Shown in pieces: positions 34,846-46,352 of a DNA stretch of 64,000 bases. Source of the stretch: Triglochin maritima (lineage: Eukaryota; Streptophyta; Magnoliopsida; Alismatales; Juncaginaceae); NCBI GenBank assembly GCA_963682175.1, contig OY821779.1, positions 3,112,501 to 3,176,500 on the forward strand. Direction: 5' to 3'. The notes under the pieces are model-generated. The model did no database searches. It had not been told where the DNA came from and saw only the letters and a list, made by a program, of their open reading frames with translations. The stretch's first letter is position 1. Each line of letters starts with the position of its first letter. Both the position numbers and the translations under genes were made by a program.

Positions 34846-37800
34846 CTCTGGAAGATATTGAAGGAGCCTAACTTGTGAAGAATGCGTTGGAAATGTTTTT
34901 GATCGAAGACTTTGGTAAAAATGTCTGCTAGTTGATCATTACTCTGGACGTAGGAAACTTCAATTTCTTTAGCTTGTATCTTCTCACGGATGAAGTGACA
35001 ATCTACTTCAATGTGTTTTGTTCGTTCATGAAAGACAGGGTTGGAGGCGATGTGTCTTGCGACGTTATTGTCACAAAACATTTGTATTGGATTTTGATTA
35101 CTTATGTTCATGTCCTTGAGAAGCTGCTAGAGCCATATTAGCTCACTTATTGTGGAGGCCATTGCACGGTACTCAGCTTCAGCGCTTGATCTTGCCACCA
35201 CGTTTTGTTTTTTGCTTATCCATGTGACCAAATTTCCTCCAACGAACGTACAAAATCCGGTAGTAGATTTTCGATCGTGACTACCTGCCCAATCTACATC
35301 AGAGTAACCAACGATTGTGTTAGAATTGTTTCTTTTCATCCAAAGACCTTGATCCAGAGTTTTCTTAAGATAGTGGAGAATCCGGTCAACAATCTCTAGA
35401 TGACTTTAATGGGGTGCATGCATAAATTGACTTATTACGCTAACTGCATAGGTGATGTCGGGTCTAGTGACCGTGAGGTAGATTAGTTTACCAACTAATC
35501 TTTGGAATTGTCCTAAGTCTTGAACTGGTTCACCATCAGCTAGACTCACCTTTCGATTTGTTTCGATTGGGGTGTTAACTGGTTTAGATCCTATTTTTCC
35601 GCTTTCATGTAGAAGATCCAGAGTGTATTTTCTTTGGGATAGAAAGAGTCCTTTTTTCGAGTGAGCAATTTCAATTCCAAGGAAATATTTCATGGTGCCT
35701 AGATCTTTGATATCAAATTTGGATTTGAGGTAAAGTTTTACTAATGATATTTCTTCATCATTATTTCCAGTTATTATAATATCATCCACATATACTAAGA
35801 CAATTATGGTGGTTTTATGAGAACGTTTAGTGAACATGGAGGCATCAGCAGAACTTTTAGAAAAACCATAGAGTAGTAGGGAGTGACTGAGTTTGGCATA
35901 CCATGCACGAGAAGATTGTTTAAGCCTGTATATGGACTTGTAGAGTTTGCATACCTTGCCTGAATCGGATTTGTAACCTGGGGGAGGAGTCATATAGACT
36001 TCTTCTTCTAAGTTGCCCTGCAAAAAAGCATTCCTAACATCCATTTGGAAGAGATTCCATCCTGAGTTAACAGCTACAGAGAGGAGAACACGAATGATGT
36101 TCATCTTTGCGACAATGGCAAATGTTTCTTGGTAATCTAACCCGTATGTTTGAGTGTATCCTTTAGCAACTAAGCGAGCTTTAAATCGTTCTATAGTACC
36201 ATCACTATTGTACTTGATTTTGTATATCCATTTACAACCTATTGATTTTATTACTTTGGGAGGAATAACAAGGCTCCATGTTTTGTTGGTTTCTAGAGCT
36301 TTTAATTCATCTTCCATAGCCTTAAATCCACTTAGGGTGTTGACACGTCTCATGAAAGTTGGTGGGTTCTTTAATTTTGTCTATTTGACTTAAGAAGGCA
36401 TAGTCGGTAGGTTTTATTTGGGAGTAGGACAATTAGTCCTCGATAGGGTAGGTAATGTGGGATACTACATAGTCTTGGAGTCGAGAGGGTGAACGAGTAC
36501 AACGGGTGGTCCTTCTTGGAGGAATACCTTCATCTCCCCATTGATCGTCCACTTGAGGGGTTCGTGAGCAGTGACCGGAGGTGCGGATGTGGGAGTGTTG
36601 AGGATGTCTGCAACCGGTAGAGGAGTTTTGGGTGCAGCAGAAGGATTGTGGTGTTCGTGGAAATAGGAGAAATGCTCGAAAAAAGATACATCACGAGAGA
36701 CATAAATTTTACAATTAAAGGGGTCATAACATTTGTACCCTTTTTTTGACAGAGTATCCTAGAAAAATACATTTGATAGGATTATGATCAAGCTTGTCCA
36801 AATGCCTGTGAACAAAACAAATACAACCAAATATCCGAAGATGGTTAAGGCTCATTCTTCTACCATGTAAAATTTCTAAGGGTTGTTTGTTTTGAATTGT
36901 TGAGCTAGGCAAACGATTTATAAGGTAAGTAGCAGTTAAAACAACATCTGACCAAAAACATTTTGGAACATTGTTTTGAAAAAGCAAGGAACGGGTGATA
37001 TTTAAAAGGTGACGATTTTTTCTTTCAGAGACACCATTTTGTTCAGGAGTGTTTATACATGTGGTTTGATGAAAAAATCCTTTTTGTTTTAGAAAGTTTT
37101 GAAAATTGTTACTGGTATACTCGGATCCGTTATTGGATCTGAGTATACTGATTTTAGAGTCAAACATATTTTCAACGAAGGTTACAAACTCGCAAAAAAC
37201 CAATAAAGCATCGGATTTAGCTTTTAACAAATATAACCAAGTTTTCGTGAAAAATCATCGATAAACGAAATGAAATATTTGAACCCATTATAGGATCCTA
37301 CGGGAGCGGGTCCCCAAATATCCGAGCGAATCAGCTCGAGAGCACGACCTGTCTTATTTTCTGAATTATAAAAAGGAAGTCTAGTTTGTTTTGATAATCG
37401 ACATACATCACAAAATAATTCATGTTTGAAAGTGAGAAATAATTTTTGCAAAACCATATGAGACGGGTGTCCCATTCTTTGATGCCAAGTTTCATGATTA
37501 TGAATTTTTGCAAGCATCCATTTTGTTTGAGTTTCAAGCACATAAAAACCGTTGGCGAGTTTTCCTCTACCAATCGTCCTCCCCGTGGTGCGATCCTGAA
37601 AGGTTACATAGAAAGGTGTAAAGACAATGTTGCAATTCAAATTTCTTGTGAGTTTAGCAATAGACAATAAATTTGAGTCGAAATTAGGTACATACACGAC
37701 ATTTTCGGTTATTTTATCATCTAAGAATTGTATTTCTCCTGTACCTTTAATTTTCACTTTGTCTCCATTAGCAACAGTGACGAATTTATTTAAAAAATTT

Positions 37801-39052
37801 AAACTAATTTTTATGTTATTTATCATGGAGGAGTTTCCTGTCATGTGATAAGTCGCACCAGAGTCTATAATCCAACTAGAGTTATGTGAATTAATTTCAG
37901 AAGAATATGCATTGCAATTATCTAAGAAGGAATCCATACCTGAGAAATTACCTTTACTTGAGGTGTTGGATTGCAAAAAGAAGTTTAATTGGGCTATGAG
38001 GGCACCAAGTTGTGTTGCTTCTCCACTGTTGGATGCATTTGTTGAGTCGGGTATCTGGAGCTCGGGATAGGGAGAGGAATCAGGTGCTCCACCACTGTTG
38101 CTATAAAACCCGCGCTGATTTGAAGTCGACCCGATTGTCCCCCATTTCATTTCTTCTCCTTGGTTGCTAGGGTTTCCTCTTTGAGCACTGCCGCCGCTAG
38201 GGTTTGTGTGGTCGCCGCTCCTCCCATCCCCCCTCCTCTCTGAGCCGTCCTTAGATGGTCGGAAATGTGGGTAGAGGAAATAGCACGTCGACCGGTTGTG
38301 TCCCTCTTTCTTACAATTATCGCAATATTCGTTGCTTTTATTTCCGAATTTGTTTTTACCTTCGTCGCGAGGGTTTGTGTTGGATTTTGTGGCGACAAAC
38401 GCCTGATTTTCGTGGGGGGTTTCCGACTGAGCGGTGTGGCTTTTCCGGAGGGTTTCTTCTCGGTTAACCATCACTATGATGGTCGAGAGAGTGGGGACTC
38501 CTGGCGCCATGAGGATGTTTAATCTGAGCGCTTCGTAACTTGAGTCCAACCCAACAAGGAACGTATAAATACAATTGTGTTAAGCTCTTGCTTGTATTAT
38601 TTCTGGATCTTTGGTGGGTGGCTCGTAGATAGCGAGTTCATCGCATGTTCGTTTCAGCAGGCCGAGATATTCGGTCACAATTTTTTGGTTTTGTTTGATC
38701 TGCGAAAGATCTTTTTTTAGTTTAAAGATATGGGCAAAGTTTGTTGCTTACCATAATGTTCATGGACGAAGTCCTAGAGTTCTTTTGCGTTATTCTTGTC
38801 CATGAAGATTTCCGCGATTTGATGTTGCATGGATTGGAGTAGCCAGGACATCACCAGGTGGTCGGTGTTCTGCCACTCCTCCTGCTTTGCCTCGCTTCCT
38901 TGTTCGGTGGATTTGATGGCTTTCCCGGTGAGGTAGCCGAACTTCTCTTTGCCGCTGAGGGATAGGGAGACGGCTCACGCCCAGGTGAGGAAGTTTGTCC
39001 CATTGAGGGGTTGGGTGGTGAGGCGTTGTGATTCACCACCGCTGCCTGTCAT
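34846..39052 (-). pseudogene. Copia gag-pol, broken by stops and frameshifts
   Basis: Gag starts at the ATG at 39052; the first in-frame stop (975-977 of the 38 kb block) stands where family proteins have Arg, consistent with CGA to TGA. A CCHC zinc knuckle (CDNCKKEGHNRSTC) lies at about 38283-38324. The protease motif WIIDSGATYHMTG is near 37865. The integrase zinc domain (WHQRMGHP ... CDVC) is at about 37380-37500. A frameshift near 37227 splits the integrase core, where SNNGSEY has Asn in place of the usual Asp. Reverse transcriptase blocks DVRNAFLQG (about 36045) and YVDDIIITG (about 35780) are clear. RNase H has SAEAEYRAMA near 35180. Further breaks lie between 36353 and 36530, near 35400, and near 35120. 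It cannot make a full polyprotein. Confidence 0.92.
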
Positions 39053-39185
39053 AGCTAGGAGTGGAGGGCGACGGGGTCGCAACCGCCTAGCTTGTCGGCC
39101 AGAGAATGAGCTCAGGGGAGCCTCTGAGGCCGGATTTGGGTGTGGGTTTTCGTTGTTCTAGGTGGGGTTTTGTTGTGTTCTTAGA

Positions 39186-39203
39186 ACGCACGCTCTAATA
39201 CCA
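39186..39203 (-). other. Primer-binding site of the Copia element
   Basis: Adjacent to the 5' LTR the complement reads TGGTATTAGAGC. This is one base off TGGTATCAGAGC, the initiator-methionine-tRNA complement typical of plant Copia elements. Confidence 0.88.
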
Positions 39204-39431
39204 TGTTGATTTGAACAGTATGAGTGAAATGTTATTGTATATATGATTTAGGGTTTTGGTGTACTACTTATACAAGGGAATTACAAAAAAAGAGTTGTTT
39301 TAGGTTTTCCTTGTTAGTTACAAAATATTCTTGATTGACTTGATTGAGTGATCGTGTGATCTGAAGGATTTGCTTAATTGACTCCATAACTGGTATATCT
39401 TCTAACATATATTTCTTGTCATATTTCAACA
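39204..39431 (-). repeat. 5' LTR of the Copia element
   Basis: 228 bp, TG...CA ends, followed on the right by the TTTTC target duplication. Confidence 0.93.
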
Positions 39432-39436
39432 TTTTC

Positions 39437-40752
39437 CATCAAGATTTTGTAATGCAATCGTGCAAGTTAGAGGAGGTTCTTACTTTGTTATTAACGTTGA
39501 CCAATTAAAAAGTCGAGATAAATGAACTGGACACCATAACGTTTCCTCGATCATATAATGCAGGAACATAAAGTAGTTAGAATTTTCTTCTCTTCTTTCT
39601 TATTCAGGACTTACGAGAAAATCCCCTTTAATTATGTGACATATGTCCAGTCCAGTTAAATAAAAACTAAATTTGTACAGAGAACAGACTTACAATAATC
39701 CTGACAGATCAAATGGGCCAACGCATGGATCTTGTCAAAGCATGTTTGGATATGTAATATCTGTTAGGGATTCATGGCGAAAGGTAAAGATATTAGAGTA
39801 AGAGTTATTTTGGAATGTACTAGTTGTGCTAGAAACGGTGACAATAAGAATAAAGAATTACCGGACATTTCTCGATATATTACTCAAAAGAATCGACATA
39901 ATACACCCAGTCGATTAGAATTGAGTGTGTAAGGGACTAAGTGGACAAAATGGGCCAAATAATTGAGCGTGTAAGGGACTAAGTCGATTAGAATTGAGTG
40001 TGTAAGGGACTAAGTCGATTATAATTTATTAGGTCACTAAGTGTGTAAGGGACTAAGTGGACAAAATGGGCCAACATGTACTAAAATTGTTACATTTAAG
40101 TTTTGCCAACCACACTTTTCAAGCATTTTGCTTTTGCACTTTTTGAGAAAATTGTCGACCAGTGTCCGTTCAATGAATTAGCTCATCGTAACATTTTTTT
40201 AAGCTATTTTTTTTTAAGTTGGAACTTTTAACTCTACCTCTTAGATTCAAATTAACAGAACCAGAAATCGACTTATCGAACTGACTCTCATTTTACGTTA
40301 AAAAAATCAAATTTTAGATCTAATAAAACAACACTATCGATTCCAAATTTCAAAGTTAATTTTTTTTAGAAATAGACGAGATAACATCCGGAGCCAATGA
40401 GATGAGAAAGACCAACAATCTCGATGTCAGTCTCTTAGTCGTGGGCACCCCATTTTGGGACGAATCAGCACGAGTCCCTAATCTAGTCGCCTTGCCCACC
40501 ATGGGAACATTTTGGTGCCCCCCTCAACGAGAGTGCGTGATGCCAATTGGTGAGATTTTTTTATTTTAAGTTATTTTAAATTATTTTAAATTTATAAATT
40601 AATTGGTTTAAATTAGTTTAATTTGTAAATTAATTAGTTTAAAATTTTAAGTAGTTTTTTAGTAAATTAATTATTTGGTTATTGTTGAAAATTACAAATG
40701 AGTAAAAAAGAAATTATATGAAAGAAATAATATGCTAATTTGAAATGTTCAG
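39437..40752. other. Gene-free stretch with a short irregular tandem repeat
   Basis: At 39909-40075 a phrase AGTCGATTAGAATTGAGTG / TGTAAGGGACTAAGT / GGACAAAATGGGCCAA recurs in three to four shuffled copies of about 40-45 bp. The rest shows no gene. The segment 40560-40740 is extremely AT-rich. Confidence 0.6.
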
Positions 40753-40761
40753 GGTGTGGTT

Positions 40762-41006
40762 AGGGGAGAGCAAAACCCGGCCCGGGTTTGGTTCGGAAAA
40801 TGTTGGTTGGGTCCGGTCCGGTCCGGGTTTCGGTCCGGGAAGTTTAGGTTCGGTCCAGTCCGGATCGGTCTTTTTTGTTTTTCTTTATAAAAATTCGGTT
40901 TTGGGTCCGGTCCGGTCTTCAGTCAACGAGCATCCGGTCCGATCCGGTCTTCGGTCCGGACCCTGGATAAAAATCCGGTCCGATCCGAACCGGATGCTCA
41001 CCCCTA
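40762..41006. mobile_element. hAT-like miniature element, third copy of the family
   Basis: The direct repeat GGTGTGGTT lies at 40753-40761 and 41007-41015. The left end AGGGGAGAGCA and right end TGCTCACCCCTA are inverted partners of those at 32048-32339. The interior is rich in GGTCCGGTCCGG. An 8-9 bp duplication fits hAT. It lies about 270 bp upstream of the start codon of the next gene. Confidence 0.85.
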
Positions 41007-41272
41007 GGTGTGGTTGTGGTCGGGTGTAACAAATTGTTAAGATTTAATTGAGAAGAAAAAAAATATACAGAAGAAAGATTGATTTGACAAGTTTACGGTC
41101 ATGAAAACGTCGGGGCTGGACGGACAATGAGAGGGTGCGAAACGCAGTCGGGTCTTACATCAAATTTCCGTATACAGGAAAAGATTTTTTTTCGTCGAGC
41201 ACTCAACGTTGGAAGACTTTCTTCTTCACCATGATTTTCCTCCTCAAACCCTAACCCTAATCCCTCCAATCC

Positions 41273-44200
41273 ATGGAGAACCAGAAGAGGTCCCTCCTCC
41301 GCCTCCGCGTCCGGGTGATGGCGAGGGAGAGGGGAAGGAACCGCCCCTCCTCCTCCCCCGGTGCCCGGAAACGCTCCTCCTCCAACTCCGTCGTGAAGCT
41401 CCAGAGGCGCGAGATCGCCGGCAGAATGCCATCCAACTCCTCCTCCGCATCCGAGAAGTTCCGCAACATCCGCCTTCAGGTTCATTTCCCTCTGCATTTT
41501 GGCTTGCGGATTGTAGTATGGCGATTTTAACTGGATGCTAGTTAGTAGAATGCCGGATGATACCAAATTTCAGATGTGATGATTGCCATTCCTCTTAGTA
41601 TGAAGATTTTAAGTTTGTAGATGTTAATTGCAAATCACATTTGGTTCTTGATATTTGGGAATGAAAATATGATTATCAGATGTGGGTGTAGTTTGTTTGT
41701 AAGAAAACTTAAAGGAAGTGGGGAATTGAATTTCTGGAATGAATTTTCGGTGATTGGTTTGTGTACATGTAATTGAAGTTGCATGACTTAAAAGTTGTAC
41801 CAGGAAGGAGCTTCTATACTTGCATTCCAAAACGAAGGGAAGTAATGGAATTGGAGTTTTAGATTCTTATCCGTTCCTTCAAATCAATCATATCCTAAGA
41901 GTAGTTTGTACAACTAATATTGGCACCTTTTAGTGGTTCTTGACTCGTTGGATTTTTTTTACAGAAAAAAGGTCAAGGAAGCCAAATCTAAGAACTCATT
42001 ATATATTTTAATTTCTGTTTTTGAGAAGGCCGAGAGTTTGAATTGAATTGGATTGGATACGGTGGGAAATTGTAGTTCTGGAGTATTTCAAGTCCTCTGG
42101 GATCCATTTTTCACCTAGAAAGATAATTCTTACTTTTTTGTTGGGAACCTTATTCATTCAACTATTCAAGCGTGACTGCATCCATTCTTCGGAAAACTAT
42201 ATAAATATTTCAATCATTCTTGTTAAATGTTGCAGTATGTGTTTTATTTGTAATTACACTTATTTAACAATAATGTCACTGCTATAATTTCAATCGCCAT
42301 ATTTGTAATTTCTCCTTTCATCTTCCAATACAATTTGGACTCTGAAAACTAACTATTTAATGAGTCATTATGGAAGTTTACGTGAAATTTGGTTGAACAC
42401 GACATCATGACCGTGATCACTTTAAACTTAAATGAACAGTTAGGAGGAAAGAGAGAGTTAATCTGTCTGTACTTTTTGTGAAACAGGAAGAGTTTGATAC
42501 TTATGATCCTAAGATACATTGGTTTTTGAGATTACGGTTCCTCAAGAAGAGATCCAAAATTACAGAGATTGTCGCTGCAAAGGATATCATATTTGCTTTG
42601 GCCCAATCCGGTCTTTGTGCCGCTTTTAGCCGTTGTAAGAATCGTGCTGTCACATGTTTAGTGGTATTGTTGCTGTATACGTCGGTTCTCTGCTTCTTAT
42701 TTTGACTTCTCGTGGTTTAAAATTAACAGCTGCAAACAATCGTATATGCTTCTTGAACATGAGTCCTGATGAAGTTATTAGAAGCCTCTTTTACAACAAA
42801 AACAATGACTCACTGATTACAGTATCAGTTTATGCTTCGGACCACTTCAGTTCTTTGAAATGCAGGACCACCCCAATAGAGTAAGAAGCTCACTTCCAGT
42901 TTTTTCACTTAATCCATGGTTAATCTGAAGCGTGTGTGTTGCCCTGTTCATAATTCGTCATCTGTAAGTTTGTATCATTGTTGAGAATTGAGATCTGCCT
43001 GGTTATATTTCCTGGCTGAAAACTTAGGTTATAATTTTATAAACAGCACAGAACTCCTAATAGGATTTGAATTGGACAATGTCGGCCAATCACTAAATTT
43101 TCTTGGCTGTCTTTTTCTCCTTAGTGTGGATAGCTAGTGTTTAGCGAAGTCTTCTTAAAAAAAATGTTTCCATCTTTATATTAGGAGGATGGCAACACAT
43201 GAGGCAGGACCTAAGGGAAACATATGTCAATGGATGTACTATTGTTCTCTTGAGTGTCCCAGGTGGACGTGTGACCTTTCTAGGTTTATTAATATAGCCA
43301 AAGTACTTTATACGTTCTGGTTTTGATAGCATAATACTAAGTTGTCTTGGCCATCTTTGTTTGATGTTCCTTACTGCAAGTTGGAGTTTCTTGCCACACA
43401 GATTGATCGTGCAAAATCTTGGCAGGTATATTCGGAGAAATCAATTGGATGCTGGATACCCCCTTTTTGAAACAGAATCACTTAAGTGGCCTGGGTTTGT
43501 TGAATTTGACGACGTTAATGGGAAAGTATTGACATATTCAGCGCAGGATGGGTAAGTGATCTGTGTACTTTGATGGTGATATGGAAAATCCATGTCATCT
43601 TGTTATACTGCTGAGATCCAGAATCCCTTTTTTGACGGAATATTTGCAGCATTTATAAGGTGTTTGATCTAAAGAATTATGCCTTCTTATACTCCATTTC
43701 AGATAAGAATGTCCAAGAGATCAAAATCAGGTAATGTCCTCTTAAACTGAAATTTGACTTAGTCTAGTGTTGAAGCACTCTAAAACTGAGATTTGACTTA
43801 ATCTTATTACAGTCCAGGAATCATGTTGTTGATATTCCATAGGGTGCCTGGCTTTGTTCCCTTGAAGATCCTGTCCATTGAGGATGGAACAGTTTTGAAA
43901 TCATTCAACCATTTGTTACGTAGGAACAAAAAGATTGACTTTATCGAGCAGTTCAATGAAAAGCTTCTGGTAAAGCAGGAAAATGAGAACATGCAGATAC
44001 TTGATGTGTGTATCCAAATTATCATAGTCGTGATACACACTCCTTGGTGAATACTGTTATTAAATTTGCTTGCTGGTGTTCTGAGTTCTGACATATTCCT
44101 TTGTGAATTGCTGCCCAGGTGATAAACTTCGAAATGACTGAAGTTAGCAGAACAGATTTCATGACCCCATCTGCATTTATCTTCCTTTACGAGGACCATT

Positions 44201-44700
44201 TATTCTTGACTTTTCGAGACCGAACTGTTACTGTATGGAATTTTAGAGGGGAACTGGTCACGTCTTTTGAAGATCACTTGTTATGGCATCCGGACTGCAA
44301 TACGAACAACATATATATCACCAGTGACCAGGACCTCATAATATCATACTGCAAAGCAGAAAGATTTGAGGAAGACGGAGAAGGTATCTCAAACTGCCAA
44401 TCATCTCTAATAGCACCCCTGTCTACAAAATGCTTTGTCTGATTCTGATCCAATCTAGCATCTACAGTTGGATCTATCAACATGAGCAACATCTTGACTG
44501 GGAAATGCATTGCCAAGATTTGCTCCAACGATCCTGCTGTTCGTGTCAGCCCTCGGAGCAGAAACTCAGCCAGCAGATCTCGCATAAGAAGCACCACCCG
44601 TGAAGCGCTTGAAGATGTTACAGCCATCTTTTACGACGAAGGCACAAACGAGATATACACAGGCAACAAGCAAGGACTTTTGCATGTCTGGTCAAACTGA
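41273..44700 (+). CDS. Conserved plant WD40/beta-propeller-like protein of unknown function (467 aa, eight exons)
   Basis: I recognise the protein as a conserved plant family usually described only as transducin/WD40-like; no biochemical role is known to me. Exons: 41273-41479, 42487-42634, 42730-42880, 43426-43551, 43650-43730, 43813-44005, 44119-44383, 44468-44700. Borders are GT-AG and phases total 1404 nt. The first exon encodes a basic Arg/Ser-rich N-terminus (RLRVRVMARERGRNR). The rest contains repeated beta-strand phrases ending in W or F: CFLNMSPDEVIRSLFYN, FVEFDDVNGKVLTYSAQDG, TVTVWNFRGELVTSFEDH, and a final EIYTGNKQGLLHVWSN. Repeats are divergent, so blade number cannot be counted by eye. 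A Ser/Arg-rich loop (SPRSRNSASRSRIRS) precedes the last blade. The start is the only ATG before the conserved first exon. No damage is seen. Confidence 0.88.
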
Positions 44701-45945
44701 TCACCTCAGCTGAATTCCCGAAACACTCACTCACATAATAACTGTAAATAGGCATAATAACCAGCCACTGAAATCCAGCTGCATCTTTTGTATATTATTA
44801 TGTATAATCTAGTACCAAACTTGTTTTAGGGTATCCCCCCTTGTAAATTACACGTCGTAGTTGAATCATCCTTCTGGAGGAAGTCCATATTTGAAAAGTT
44901 ATGCATGTAAATTACATGTTGTAGTTGAATCATCCTTGGGATTTACATCAAACTTCCGGGTCTTTTCTTTTCAAGTACGTCTTTTCGGACTTGCATGGGA
45001 ATATTTCTGTTTACAGGTAGATCAAGAATTTCAAAAAACTAGTGCCCTTGCCTCTTTGATGAAAAATCGAATTTCATATCTTCAATTTTTTCCCCATTAT
45101 TCTCAAACATTGTGACCAGTAGTTTCAGAAAACAAGCATTACGGGAAAAGTAGGATTTGATGCCATTTGCTTGCATGCACAAGTCTTTCCAAAATAATAT
45201 TGATGAAACAATAGAAATCGTGAATTTGTCTTATTTATGTCGTTACCTAGACTAGAAACAGTTCAGATGGTCATTCTTTGGAATAGTTACGAATTCGTTG
45301 AACTCTTATTGCACCACAACTACTCAACAACAAATTCCATCTCAAGGTTGATAAGAACACGATTGAAACAAACACACCAGACCTCCCAACAGATGCATCA
45401 TGCATGTGCCTTGTTGCATCACGCACAACTTCTATACGCCACAACCTCATCACACTTCCAAATTCGTATACAAAACCTTACGCACACAAAGTAGCATATA
45501 GAATTGTTTAGTTATCATCTTATTATTTTTTTAATAAATTGTAAGATTAATTGTGTAATCGCATCCTACAAACTACATGTTATTTCAGAAGTAAAATTTG
45601 AACGTCCAACCAACTAGTCATTAGACAAGTCTTATATTTTATTAGTATGGATGTAGAAAACTGACGCAACGTGGAGGAAGGAAGCACGCAAACAAACATG
45701 TCGTACGAACATTATGTAATAGAAGCATCTGAAACTGGTAGCTCGAAATTACGTAGCCATGGCTGGGTATGCATGTCATGTGTGTTATGGAGAGCACATG
45801 GACAGGCCCACGTTCCTCCCACATGGAGATGTGATCACCAACTACCGCGACAAAATCAATCAATCTCAATGTCACATCTATTACGTGTGTGGATTTGGAC
45901 TTCAATTTTATCGACCACGGGCAACTGTTTTACGACGTTAATTAC
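44701..45945. other. Gene-free stretch, beginning with the 3' UTR of the WD40-like gene
   Basis: A phrase AAATTACA(C/T)GT(C/T)GTAGTTGAATCATCCTT is repeated at about 44846 and 44910, a small local duplication. Open frames at 45237-45494 and 45671-46051 are unlike known proteins. Confidence 0.5.
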
Positions 45946-45948
45946 CGT

Positions 45949-46352
45949 TTTACTTGCAAACTATGTCTTGATATTACTTTGTACAAACGAACTTTCAAAG
46001 TTAACAGTTATCTCACGTGAACTTTCATTTTGTAATATTTTACTCTCTTGAATTTCAAAAAATCATTATTTAACACACACTCGACGTGAAAGTTTGAATC
46101 GAAACGGAATGTCAATCCATCCAAAATTCTTATTATATCTGATTTCCGTTTTGATCCAAATTTTCACGTAAATATAAGTTTAGGAGTTTATTATGAATAC
46201 AAAAAAAATTGGGAAAAAAACGTCGAGTGTGTTAAATAATAATTTTTTGAAGTTCAATAGAATAAAATGTTACAAAATGAAAGTTCATGTGAGTTAACTG
46301 TTAACTTTGAAAATTCAGAGATGTAATGTATAATTTAGTGGGACAAAGTGTA
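45949..46352. mobile_element. Foldback (long-inverted-repeat) miniature element
   Basis: The left arm (45949-46086) contains AAAGTTAACAGTTATCTCAC, AACTTTCATTTTGTAA and TTTAACACACACTCGACG. The right arm (46221-46352) is its inverted, slightly diverged copy. The intervening 130 bp is not repeated. No coding capacity. Target duplication is uncertain because flanks are AT-rich. Confidence 0.7.

Larger units (their letters stand above)
34594..39431 (-). mobile_element. Complete but inactive Copia LTR retrotransposon, target duplication TTTTC
   Basis: The perfect 5-bp repeat TTTTC lies at 34589-34593 and 39432-39436. LTRs are 34594-34829 (3' LTR) and 39204-39431 (5' LTR), both starting TGTTGATTT and ending TTCAACA. 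By eye they differ at roughly 19 substitutions, mostly transitions, plus small indels, so the insertion is not recent. Internal order on the minus strand is gag, zinc knuckle, protease, integrase, reverse transcriptase and RNase H, the Copia order. The primer-binding site and polypurine tract sit next to the correct LTRs. Stops and frameshifts disable the coding region. Confidence 0.95.

Noticed and set aside
41099..41569. Antisense open frames (up to 155 codons) over exon 1 of the WD40-like gene
   Set aside because: They are shadows of a GC-rich coding exon; the sense model has matching splice phases over eight exons.
41273..44700. DET1 as identity for the WD40-like gene
   Set aside because: First suspected from the nearby CIP7-like gene, but the protein blocks do not match DET1 as I know it. 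They match an uncharacterised propeller-like family instead.
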